Program-made: the position numbers and the translations under genes
Assembly: GCA_015657535.1 (NCBI GenBank)
Contig: JADHZB010001362.1
Span: 2,835 to 66,834, forward strand
Length of the DNA: 64,000 nucleotides
Source of the DNA: Nephromyces sp. MM_2019
Lineage: Eukaryota > Apicomplexa > Aconoidasida > Nephromycida
Direction: 5' to 3'
The notes under the pieces: generated by a model
What the model was told of the DNA's origin: nothing
Databases searched by the model: none
What the model saw: the letters and a program-made list of their open reading frames with translations, nothing else
Shown: in pieces, positions 49,335-61,071 of the stretch
Position numbering within the stretch: the first letter of the stretch is position 1
Layout: each line of letters opens with the position of its first letter

Positions 49335-52300
49335 CTATGCAGCCGTCTTACCAGCGGCAACCAATTTTTGAATTCCGTCTGCAACCTTCGGATCTCTAAG
49401 ATACCTGCAGAAATATATATAAAGGTTGAAAGAAGGGTAAAAGCTATTCATACTGAAAAGGATGAAAGTATGGAGAGACACCCTAACAGAGAAAAACACC
49501 ACGAAATACATGAAAAATAAGCGAGAGACAAGAAGAAATTGGTCTTTAAAAACCAAAATAAGGTATGAAGGACACTTTAAGCATCCTTTTTGTGCTCTTG
49601 TATACAAGCAGATTAGCGAGAAATCCTCACACCCCAATGTGGTAACAGCACCCCTTTGGCCGATAAGAAAATGCTTACTCCTGGATGGAAGAAGGATCTT
49701 CGGAAATCTTTCTTAAAATAATATTAAATTGAGGATCTTGCAAAATCTTTTGAATCTCAGGGTCAGCCTGACAGCGTGAGGCCAGAAGTGTGACGTGTGG
49801 CTCAAAAAATAAAATGATATATAAAGACACAAGGAATGCAAAGGGAAGGGCTAATAACTACACATTCAAGAAGAGCAACGCTAAAAACAAAGACTAGATA
49901 AATCCAGACATAGAGCAACAAGTTAATAGGAAAAAATATTTGCAAAATAAAGTTTCTAAGCGCTTCAATTTTTAAAAATATGAAAAAAAAATGAAAAAGC
50001 TGCAAGACGCATGAAGATACAGCGAAAGGCTTGCCTTGTATGCATAAAAAACAGCACGCAAACTTGAAGTGGAACCGGGAAGAATTTGTGTGGTATGTGG
50101 TGTACGTGTGGATGTGATTTATTTTCAGTGTGTGGCGTATGTTTCCACTGTGTGGCGAGTGTTTCCATTGTGTGGCGTGTATCCAGTGTGTGGCGTTTGC
50201 TTCCAGTGTGTAGGAAGAAGCATGTATCCGACCCTTACCATTGCATGTTGCACCTGCTCTTCATCAACATTTCCAGAACGGCTTGACTCTTGGATTTTCA
50301 TTATAACCTGAGGCATTGCAAGAAAAGAGAAAAAAACTTCCAATTCATTATATTTCACTTCTATGACAACGCGAAAATACAACCAAAAACGAAGCTGTTC
50401 ATACAATTAACCACTTGAGTCATACGCACTATGCTCGAGGGATAGCTATAGATCGGGTAATGCCTTCATATCATACAGGCATAAACAAAGTGGAAAATAA
50501 CTCAAGATAATTTCTCAAATGATAAGAGCAAAAAACAAAAAAAGAGCTAAAAAAAGCAACATAAAAATCCTTAAATAGATTGCTACGAAATATCATCAAT
50601 GCATGAAACTCCCTTGAGAGCATATCAAGGCTTCGCTACGCAGCTACTTGATACTGCAATTGATCTCAATGAGGAAAAAAAAACACACATATATAATCCT
50701 CGTGAAGCCAAAAAACTAAATTAAGAAAGCAGCAATGTCTCGCTAAAAAGCATTGAGTGCATAAATCAGCACAAAGTGAAAAATGAGAATAGTAAAAAAC
50801 AGCATAAAATAAAAGCAAAATTCTTTTAAAGAAGATATTTTCCTCGTTAAATAGCAAGTTTATGCCCTTCTTCAAGGGCAGAATCTAATTAAAAGTGATG
50901 TGCACAAGAAAGTCTAATTTAAGCATAATTTCTGCCGGCTACAAGTTTTAAATCCAAAGAAAAAATGTACACACACAATGATATAGCAAGCGGTAAATGA
51001 ATAATAGCAATACCTTACCTGCCACGTATACATATAACATAACATGCTGCTTTGATACGAACACGCGAGCATACACAGACGCAATTTTTCGGAGCACCAT
51101 AAGACATTCATAAATGGAAGGAAAAAGCAGATATCACTTAAAATATATACCCATTCAAAAAACAACTTCACACCCAAAAAGTCTACACACACTGAGCTTT
51201 CAGACGAACTAGATCAACATCAACCTACCTGTAGCTTTCCATCATGGCATTCTCTCGAGTTTGGATCAAGTTCTAGGCCCTTTCCATAAGCTTGAAGCGC
51301 TTTATTATATTCTTTCATGAAATAATGGAGGCTACCCTTGCGACTCCATGCCTTCACAAAGTTTGGATCTAGCTCAATAGCCTTCTCACAATCCTAAAAA
51401 ATGAAACATTAAAACAGAGAATACCTCAATGAATTTGCAGAAAAAAAAGCAAACTTTTCAATAAAATCAAAAGAGAAGAATTTTCAAAGAAAAATAATGT
51501 CCAACTGGATTTTAAGAAATCCAAAAAACTATAAAAGCATTCAAAGTTAAAAATTCTTTTTTTCGTGAATATTTTTGTAAATGAAACTCTAAGGTAAAGC
51601 TGTTTAGAAAAAAGCAAAGTTTACACACTTTACCCCTCAAAACGCCGGAAATGCCAATGAAAAAGAAGGAAGATACGCAATTTTTTTACCAATAATTGGC
51701 CTAGTTTTCTAAAAAAATCAGAAATGACTTTAAAAAAGACATTAAAAGAGTAAAGCTTCTACTCTACCTTGAGAGCCGAGGGGTACTCCAACAGGTTAGT
51801 CAGAGCAGCAGCCCTGTTGCTATACAACAATGGATTGCTTGGGTTTCTTTTGATAGCTTCATCGTATTCTGTTATCAACGCAAAAGAGCGTATAGAAAAA
51901 ATCAAAAGTTTAGCTATTTAACATAGAGAAATACTCATTGTAAATGTGTGTGTGTGTGTGTGTGTGCCCGTGTTTGTATCAAAAAGGCATTCAGCACATG
52001 TATGAACTCTGGTCTTATAATCTGAGTAGTATTTTCTCTATATGGATATTTATATATATACATATACATTGAGAGAAGGCATAAAAGGATGCATACAGAC
52101 TTAGTGTGCGAGGGTATTCTAGTGTATTTAGGTATAGAGAAAATGTAAAATAAGGACGAAAGGTTGAACACCAAATTCCAAGCTCACTCTAGCAACCAAA
52201 GCTACACACACAACACTCCAAGCTCACTCTACCAAGAATCCCCCACGAGTATAAGAGCCTAGAGCTGCTCCGACTGAAATTTGCGAGGGTGACACACAAA

Positions 52301-55300
52301 AATAGTTTTTTTTCCTAGTATTACTAAAGAAAAAAATCAGGGGTAGAGAATAACCTTTCTTAGCTGCTGGATAGTCACGAGCCTTAAAATGCTCATTTCC
52401 AAGCTCTTTATGCTGCAAGACAAGCAAAATAAAGATAATAAAAAGTGAGCATCTTCAAATATTTTATCAGCGGTTCAATTACAGTAAAAGAGAAGAAAAT
52501 ACAAAAAAATCAAAATCTATATGAGCAAAATTGAAGATTCAAACTGGATTATCATAGCAGAGCAAAAAGAAGAAGCAAAATCAACAAATTTTAAGCAAAA
52601 ATGATGAAAAATACAAGCTAAGCGAGATGAAAAAGAGTTTTCCAATAGCTAAAAATGGAACACAAGGGTCAACGCAAAGCAGATGAACATACTCCATCGA
52701 TAAGGTAATGGAAGTAACACAAAAACGCAGAAAAAGACCAAAGTTTCGCAAGAAGCATATACTCATTGAAAGCTACAGCGGAAGCAGCAAAAAATATCAA
52801 AAAATTCAAACAGAAACACCTCAAACTACGAAAAAAATAGCTTGTAGCCTTACACATAAATTCTTCAGCAAAATCTTCAATTAAGAAACCCCTTTTTGGT
52901 TATAAATACGTCATATATAACTAGCAACTAAAAACATCAATTGCCAGTATGTATTTATACCCGAGAAAATTACGCAATGGGAATCATATAAAAAAAAATG
53001 CACACACACACAAAGATATTTCTGAATACAACAAAAATTACGATGAAATAATTTCATATAAAGCACCCTTTCACACACAAATTCCTTCCTCAATATAAAC
53101 CAGCAGTTTCGAATTTGATAAAAGCACCTATAGTCGCTTCTGTATGTAGCTAGAAATTTATAAAGTGAACATTATGTAGCGCTCAAATCAGAAGCATTTT
53201 TATTACTATTTAAAAAAAAAATAGATTTTTTCATTTAATTTGCAAGCAAAGCATTTTACATTGCAAATTCCTCATTTTATGCACATTTTGGTGCAAAAAC
53301 ATACACTTTATTCCTCAAAGAAGAAGAGGAAAAAACCTCCAACTGACCTTCTCTGATATCTCAGGGCTTATGTAAGCTTCGCTTATAGCCTTTGCTCTCT
53401 TCTTCCCTGCTTCGTTTAAGGCAACTCTCGTGCTACGTGTATTATCTTCAACCAATGACTTTTCATACATTTTAATCGCATTATCATAGTCTTTCATACG
53501 ATCATAGCAAGCTCCAATTCGGCTATATAACTACAAGACAAGCAGAGAAAGAAGATGATAGCAGCTACGCAAAGAACACACAAGAAAGTAAGCGATGATT
53601 AGCTGACAATTACAAGACCAGAATAATTCGGAATGTTTATGAAAAATTTGAAGAAACCATAAAAAACTGATAAAAAGGGGGAAAAAATATCATCTAAGCC
53701 TTAATCTACTGCAGTAGTTCACCGACAGACACACACACACATATATGTATGTATCAAGCTAGTTTACCTTGAAACACACAGAGATTTAACTAGTTTACTC
53801 CAATGGGTATAGACACATATATATCCAAGTAGTTCACCCATAACAGTTTAGTAAAAACAAAGAATTGGAGTGCGTTTTGGAGTGCGTGTTGTAGTGAGTG
53901 TTGCAGTGTGTGCTAGAGCCTGTTTTGGAGTGTATGTTGAAACGTTTGCTAAGATATTTGCTGAAATATATGCTGGAATGTATGTTGAAATGTGTGTTAC
54001 ATATACAGTGCTAGAATGTGTCTCCATGATGAACTGTAAATTTCAAACCATTTAGTAAGATAAATCATCACAAGTGCAAAATAAAAAGACGCCATTTTAA
54101 CATCTCCTCACTAGTATAATACCTATTAATATACTATCATAACTTAGTATTTCTGATATAATTTTTCTATTAAAAGCTTCAAAAAGTAAGCTTTTCCTGG
54201 TGTTTTCCTTCTCTGTTGGATCCCATCAACTTCGCTATACACATCGATATATCTGATGATACCTCTCCGATTGGTATTTCTTTCATTCTTTTATCAAAGT
54301 AAGCTTTATTAAAAAAGCACACACCAGAAGCCGGAATAACCGGTTAAGAAGCATATAAGTATATATCCCACCGACACTAGAACGGGCTAGGAAACTCGGA
54401 GTCTACACACTAGGTGGCGAGCATCCCAAAGCTAACTAATAAGAACAGGAAGAAGATGAAACAGTGGCTCTCAGGCTTCATAGCAGGAAGGTGATGCTAC
54501 CAGAAGATCCATATACCATCGGCTCACCTCAAATTTATATGCAAATTGCCAAGTGAACTAACAAATTCGCAGATATGATATGTTTTTAAGTGTGTTCGAG
54601 GATGAAGTATCGCTATCATATGCTGTTGAGTGTGTACGAGGATGGTGTACAGCTATCACTCTGCTAGATGTGTTATTAGCTATGTGCTTCTTGCTTCTTA
54701 CCTTGGCAACCTTGCTGAAGTCAATATCGTAATCATATCGTTTTTCTATGGCCCCCTCGCAGATATCAATGCATTTTTGATATTCACCCATCTCCAGATA
54801 AACAGCTGGAGATGTCAAAGAGAGAGAAAGACAGAAAACATGAGCACTCACACAAGTTTTATAAAGATTTCCGAGTTAACGCATGAAAAATGACGATGTA
54901 CAAAAGGCAAGAGCAGACACAAACAAATAGAAGCTCTCGAAGGAATGGTAGAAGAGGGAGTTATATACCACATAACACACACAACAAGCCACCACAAAAG
55001 GGGTTGAAGACGGGCAAAAGTGCACGGTTAGATCAATAAGTGGACATTCCAAAGCAGCTTGACTAAAATAGGAAATGATTTGGTCTGAGAAATTGAAAAT
55101 TGCTATCCAAATGAAGAAGTAAAATCCAAACATAACTTCTAAACTACAGAAAAATACAAAGAAAGATAGAAAGTCATATAAAAACATCCGTAAAGAAGCA
55201 TTTCAGCAGTAAAGAAAAAGCAAAACGAACTTCACCAGAAATACACAAGCCAAATAAGAAGCTGAAGAAGGCAAAAAACAGCTGAACAAGGCAAAACAGA

Positions 55301-58282
55301 AACTCCAAGATTAATGGAGAAGCGTAGATTAAAGAATAAACAATCATAGCAACAACAAAACAGATTCTCAACAGCAGGATTGCAGCTGCCAACAGGCTTC
55401 ACCTGCTTTATTATTCATAATCAATACGTCTTTTGGGGTAAGCGATAGGGCTTTATCATACGATTCAAGAGCTGCTTCAAACTCTCGCTTCTTGTAGTGC
55501 TTGTTTCCAACTTCTTTCAGCTCCAATGCTTGCTAAGAAAGAACACAGAAGAGAAGATAAATTGTAAGCAGCCTTATACATAAAATATGGATTTCAACTA
55601 GAAATTTGTTTTACACAAGACAGATGCTCAGAATATATATAGAGATAATAAGAAAATTTCTCAAAAAACAGCATAAACAGAAATTGAGAAATAAAAGTTC
55701 TACAATAGAGGAGTTTTTAATTTTCCAAATAAAGGGAAAATTTTGAATTTCACTATTTTTTCGCACACAAATCTCAAACACAAACACTCATAAACACACA
55801 CACCTTTTCCTCAGAGGAACGCTCCGGAGATTTTTCACGTGGCTTGGATGAAGATCCCGTGTTAGGCTTAACATCAGCCTCTGCAGGAGCATCAGATTGT
55901 CCTGGGGGTCGCTTTCCAAATGAGAAAAGCTCCAGCACACCTTCCTGCACTCTTTTATCCTGAGAAAAGGGAAAAACTGCGTCTCATTACGAGGATTAGC
56001 AAAGCTATGCATCCTGATGCATTCTATGTGTGTGAGAAGCCTTGAGAGGTAGCTGCTGTCAGTAGTGCTGGAAATTCTAACTTCAATGCCACCATGAAAA
56101 CAATTTTTCAACTTTATGAAGACTGCTTCAAATGAAGCGAAATAATAGCAAAAAGGAATGAGAAATAACACAGGAGATCTTGGAGCCTAAACTCGATACA
56201 AGGCAAATACAAAAGTGTGAAGAAATAATATAAGGCAACTCCTTTGAAAGAATCTAGAGCTGGTATATACACAGAAACTCGATTTCGCTATATATGACTA
56301 GCATGCTCATACAATACTGAATTTATCCAAGCATGAACACAGAAAAAAATGCGATATCAAGCGATATCCCACCCATTAAAACGAGTAATACTTTACACAC
56401 ACATACAAACATGCCAGTGTAGCTAAACAGGCTAACCATGGAAGGGTCGAACAGCATAGAAATCTTTGAAGGATCGCTTTGTATAGCCTGGGTTAAGCTG
56501 AAAACAGCGTTTTTATAGCTGGGATCTGCCTCACAATACTTCCTAATATTCTCGTTCTTTTTAATTATTTCTGCGAAACTGAGGTTATATTGCGCGAAAT
56601 AGGAGCCACCTGTAGATCAAAAAACCACGCCAGAAGCAAATGAAAGAGAGAAAAGGGTTTTTGTGGAAATGAAAAATTGTGTTTAAAAAGTCGCAAGTAA
56701 AGCTTATAAAAGAGGGTGTTGAAGACGAAAATTAAGTACGCAAAATGAAGCGAAAAGAGGTAATTTTTTTCGGGCAAAAACGGAAAAATCAAGAGAAGAT
56801 GATGAGATATCTAGGAAAAAAGTAAAGAGAAAATCAGAAAAAAAACTTGGGCAGAATGTGCTGCCATGCTTACTACTGATGTAGTTTAAAAACTGTGATA
56901 ATACACATCTATCTAGCTGCTAATCCATAGAAAAAAAAATGGAAATTCTGATAAACTAGTCTAAGTACGCAAATGATTTCTAGAAATTATAAAAATCGTA
57001 AAGAAAAAAAACTTATAGAATAGCACACATACTCATATTATTAGCTAGCAATTGGGCAGCATCTTTTAAAGCAGCGTTATTCGGGTCTATTTTCAAGCCT
57101 GAAAAAGCGTAAGAAATCAAGAAAACATATGATGAATTGCAGAACTTTTGATGTAGAGCAAAGCTACGAGCAACGCCTTCATTTGAGTGCTCAAGAAGAA
57201 AGATATTTATTCATCAAAAAGTAGCTTCATTGCATTCTTCAACAGGGAATAACTCCAATGACTAATTCAAAAAATTAAAGAAACGAAATTAATTAGCATT
57301 AATACAGCAATAGCGAAACCAAAAGCTACATATCAAGGGCATGGAGTTGCTGTTTCTGCTAATATAGTAAACAAAGTGATTGATGATTTGCCAAAATATG
57401 AAGACTTTCAAAGAGGATTTCATAGGTTCTCAATTTCCTGCTAAAAGCCCAGAAAAAAATATAAAATATATCACAATATCTCTAGATTGCTCCGTATAGA
57501 ATGCAAAAAAGGGTAAATAAATGCACACACATACCCAATTACAAGAAAGCGCCACGATTTCAGGTTTTAAACACCTGAAAATCCATCAAAACAGCGCATT
57601 TCTGCTCATATGAAGATTCAAAAAATAAACGATTCGAGTAAAAATATATGAATACCTTCTTCATAAGCTTCCAAGGCCAGTTCGAATCTACCTAAGCCAT
57701 GAAGTGCAGCGCCTTTCCGAGAGTAGCCCTGAATAAACGGATGTGAATATCAACAGGTTGAATGGAAGTATAGAAAATGCAGTTACCTCTTGTTTCATAA
57801 AAAATAGTCAGAGACTCTTAATCAGCACTACGATAGAAGATTCCATGACAATCAGGGTCAGAAACGCCTCTAACTTTCCGCTTAAACTGCAAAACACACC
57901 ATACACTCATCCAACTATTATATATATGCATATCAATGCACAGCACTACCAAGCCAAAACAGACCATCTCTGAAACGGAAAAGAGCTAGCTAGAATTTCA
58001 TAGACTGTCGACTGCTAGAAATATACTCTTTTGTAGACTATAGCACTTCACCTTTGACCAGTCAGGCTTCAGGCGAATACACTCTTCAGCATCTTCCAAA
58101 GCCTTTGAATATTCCTGATTTGAAGCATAAGCACCAGATCTATTTGAGTAGAGAACATGGTCAGACGGATTGGCTGCTATTGCTCCTGAGAATTTCTCTA
58201 TCGCCAGAATGAAATTCTTCGAGGAAAAAGCAGCATTTCCTTCATTTTTCAATTGTAACGCCTGTTCTACCGCAGATGCCAT
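49335..58282 (-). CDS. STI1: STI1/HOP, Hsp70-Hsp90 organising co-chaperone (14 exons, 555 aa)
   Basis: Exons, 5' to 3': 58282-58052, 57728-57656, 57098-57033, 56609-56437, 55959-55804, 55532-55403, 54805-54702, 53530-53348, 52412-52355, 51868-51768, 51393-51229, 50307-50239, 49767-49679, 49404-49335 (TAG). The sum is 1668 nt and all phases agree. Domain order is that of STI1: TPR1 (residues 1-115; [32 protein letters not shown] with clamp Asn, Lys and Arg), DP1 (about 130-185), a Ser/Pro-rich linker ([17 protein letters not shown]), TPR2A (about 237-360; [18 protein letters not shown]), TPR2B (about 370-480; [37 protein letters not shown]), and DP2 ([14 protein letters not shown] ... [14 protein letters not shown]). 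Length matches the family (about 550-590). It bridges Hsp70 and Hsp90 C-terminal EEVD peptides in the cytosol. Introns (about 270-1180 bp) hold minisatellites. Confidence 0.97.
50126..50217. repeat. ~20-bp minisatellite in STI1 intron 12
   Basis: Units CAGTGTGTGGCGTATGTTTC, CACTGTGTGGCGAGTGTTTC, CATTGTGTGGCGTGTATC, CAGTGTGTGGCGTTTGCTTC and a partial fifth, as read on the plus strand. Confidence 0.85.
53867..53998. repeat. 12-bp minisatellite, 11 copies, in STI1 intron 7
   Basis: Eleven uninterrupted 12-bp units such as GGAGTGCGTGTT, GCAGTGTGTGCT, GAAACGTTTGCT and GAAATGTGTGTT. The period is exact with no indels, while the bases drift along the array. The open plus-strand frame over it is a by-product of the 12-bp period. 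Confidence 0.9.
54589..54665. repeat. Imperfect ~38-bp tandem duplication in STI1 intron 7
   Basis: AGTGTGTTCGAGGATGAAGT at about 54590 and AGTGTGTACGAGGATGGTGT at about 54628 begin two adjacent copies, each continuing with a CTATCA...CTG tail. It lies just downstream (sense strand) of the GTAAGA donor at 54701. Confidence 0.7.
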
Positions 58283-59041
58283 CTTCAAAGCCTTGAAGAG
58301 TTTACAAAACGAGAGTAAAAGAAAAAGTGTACTAAATCCGCCAAAGGGAAACAAACTTCAAAATCTGAACAAAATAAGTAAAAACAGGGAGCAAGAATTT
58401 AATTATAAAAAGCGCAGGAGAATCTCTGCAAAAAGATACATTTTCTGCCAAAATTAGAAAGTATTCACAAAAGAAACTGTCACAATAAGCGAAAGTCAGT
58501 ATAATAGCGGAAGTATCGAAACATCAAGATATCATCGTCATCATTATCAATGTCATATTCGCATATATACATTGAAAAACATGGAAAAGGAGCGCTCAGC
58601 AACAAGAGTTTCCTGCTTCTGAGGGCTTATAAGGCACACACAAGATTTTCTGTCGCCTCAAAAGCAGAAACTCCCACTTATTTCAAAGTAAAACTCACAA
58701 AGCCTTCAAATTAAACTGAACAATTACCGCTAAATACGTGCAAAAAATAAACAAAAGCAAAAAGCAAAGCCCCGGCAGGACTCGTCTACAAATTGTAGAG
58801 GATGTTGACTTGATAAAGCTTACTGGTTTTGCTGAAACACCACCTAATAAGCAGTGACTATAGCAGTGCGAAGAAACACCTAATAAATCAACTACTAAAG
58901 AAGAAGCTATTTCATACGACTTGATGGCAGATAATGAGGAGAGAAATTCGCGAGTACTAGAAGTAATACTTTTAAGGAAATACCGCTGTGCTGGTGAAGC
59001 GTAGTTCGGTGTGTGCGCGCTAATGGAAAGCGCTCTTGGCG

Positions 59042-59055
59042 TTTAGGGTTTAGGG
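59042..59055 (+). repeat. Interstitial telomere-like (TTTAGGG)2
   Basis: Two tandem TTTAGGG units, 760 bp upstream of the STI1 start codon; read on the STI1 strand it is CCCTAAACCCTAAA. TTTAGGG is the telomere unit of many apicomplexans and plants. The same sequence also occurs as a promoter telobox in plants; which applies here is unknown. Confidence 0.8.
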
Positions 59056-59244
59056 CTTTTATCGCAATCTTTTCAGGCTTTAAATTTCACTTTCGGCTGT
59101 GCGGGTTGTTTCTGGATGGAAGTCAATTTGATTACTCATACGTGGGGTTGGTGTGGCTTGCCAAGTGATTCGCTTAAGTAGTTTTTCATGTTTCTTTAAG
59201 AAATGACATCAGCTATCCTTCTATTTCACATACTTTGAGGCATC

Positions 59245-59420
59245 ACGCTGACGCACTCAAGCGCACGCACACGCCAGAAACGCCACACACAGCATACACA
59301 CCGCACACACCAGAAACTCACCGCACACGCACACCACAGACGCAACAAACACCGGACATCCACATACACCCAATACACCTACACACCTACACACCACGGG
59401 CCTATATTACCACCCACTTG
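59245..59420. repeat. CA/CACCA-rich tract
   Basis: Repeats of ACGCCACACACA, CACACCGCACACAC and ACACCTACACAC on the plus strand; the His/Thr/Pro translation over it is spurious. Confidence 0.75.
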
Positions 59421-59939
59421 CACACCCAACAACATATATCCTTCACTACTAAACTGAAAAGCAAAAAGCTAAGCTGTTTCATATCTCGTGACCCATCGTT
59501 CCTTGAGCAGTCCCTAATACGCACTTGTTACTTGAGGTGCTGCATCTTCCCGCTGAGTGCTGCAGAAGACGCTCCACGCAATCGTCTCTCCTTGATAGGA
59601 CCAATCGCATTCCTTTTGTACTATCACGCTCCCCACCAGATTTAAGCGATCTACGCTGCCAGAAAGGATGTCCTTATGCAGGCTCATGGGGTATCCACGA
59701 TTTCACTCGAACTTTTGCAGTGTGTGTGTGCTGTGATGCAGTTACCAGGTATACGTGTGCAATGATGCAACTACCGCACCCAGTGCTACAGCCTTGCGGA
59801 CGCATGTCAACTGAAATATGATTTTGATTTTTTAGTGGTGATGCACAAACTTTGTGAATTAAGGTTTGTAATTAAGCTGCTCAGGAGGAGTCATTTTTGA
59901 TGCTGAGGAATATTCTTCATCCCACCTCACAAACGCTCT

Positions 59940-60060
59940 TTTCATCCCCTAAGGAACACTCTTTTTCAACCCCAGAAGTACTCTTGTTCAACCCCCCAGA
60001 AACACTCATTCCCCCCCCCATAAAAACAAGATTCCCCCCCCAGAAAACACTTTTTTTCTA
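59940..60060. repeat. C-run degenerate repeat (CCCCAGAAACACTC unit)
   Basis: About five units of 20-27 bp combining a C4-C10 run with AGAAACACTCTT/AAGTACTCTT. C-run length increases from about 4 to 10 along the array, suggesting slippage. Confidence 0.7.
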
Positions 60061-61071
60061 CTTTTCATGAGGAAACTCACTTCTTTAAGTATATTTTGTC
60101 GATAATGCGGAGCTTGAATTTTTCGACAAAGTAGGGGTGAAAGAAGCTACGAAGCAAACCAGTATGAATAGCTAATGATATTGCTATCATCACGGCTCTA
60201 TGAACGGTGATCCATGTTTTTTTTGCTCATTTTTGGAATTAATCCATTTCAATCCCTCTATCGTAGTATAAGTGATGCTTGCATTTTCGATGTAATAACG
60301 TTGGCCAAATTCTCTGGGAGTAGGTGAAAAGCGGACACGAAAATGCGAAGTTAGCTGAGTACTATGAAGGAGGCTGTTTCAAGACACGATTTTTTTGAAC
60401 GCCTGGTTTTTTATGCATTTATTTGATAGAACTTCATGTCGCACTACCTTTTCCCAGTTGTGGAAATCCTTACGAACTCCACTCTCTTTGTTTCTCTAGA
60501 TACGGAGATGATAAAGCTCAGGTTTAGTGTATTACACACGAGTTTTCCTTTAGCAAATCTTGATAGATTTTGAGAAGTTAATGTTTCATATGGTGAGTAT
60601 GCCCCTGGGACGGGAAGAATACGCTAAAAGTACGGCCCAAACTTGCTGGGCATCTTGATTCACATCATACTTTACTTGGCGTTTCAATTTTTTCTTATGG
60701 CGAACTAACGGTAGGACATAGTAACATCACTGGTGTAGCAAACCAAGCAAAGGTTAGGAATTTCATGCATAAAACAGTCCTTTTTTTAGGGAGAAGATGA
60801 TACCGGATTGAGTTGGCTATATCTTGTGCGATAATTGAGAGCCCAGCATCGTTTTTCTTGCCTGGTAACTACAGGCCAATGTATTTTATTGCACAGTTAC
60901 TGCTCTTTGGCACTGTAATAGTGCGTCCTTTTTTGAAAGATCCTTTCCCATGTTTCAGTAACCCCTACATTGTTCATCCTTGCCGGGAAACACATGTAAC
61001 CGGTGCACCTTAGCTTCACCATTATTTGAATTAGGCGTTTAAGACTTATAAACTGCCAACTGTCGAGAGCA

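Larger units (their letters stand above)
58283..61071. other. Divergent intergenic/promoter region of STI1 and the MFS gene
   Basis: Contains the 5' flanks of two divergently transcribed genes. Items seen: (TTTAGGG)2 at 59042-59055; a CA-rich stretch at 59245-59420; TG-containing sequence at 59710-59760; and a C-rich degenerate repeat at 59940-60060. Open frames at 59235-59821 overlap the CA repeat and are not convincing genes. Confidence 0.55.

Noticed and set aside
50086..50311. Possible CRISPR-like direct repeats
   Set aside because: The units are contiguous ~20-bp minisatellite copies without spacers, in a eukaryotic intron.
59235..59821. Two overlapping plus-strand ORFs of 136 and 98 codons upstream of the MFS gene
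   Set aside because: The first begins in CA repeat and reads His/Thr/Pro; neither has splice or motif support.
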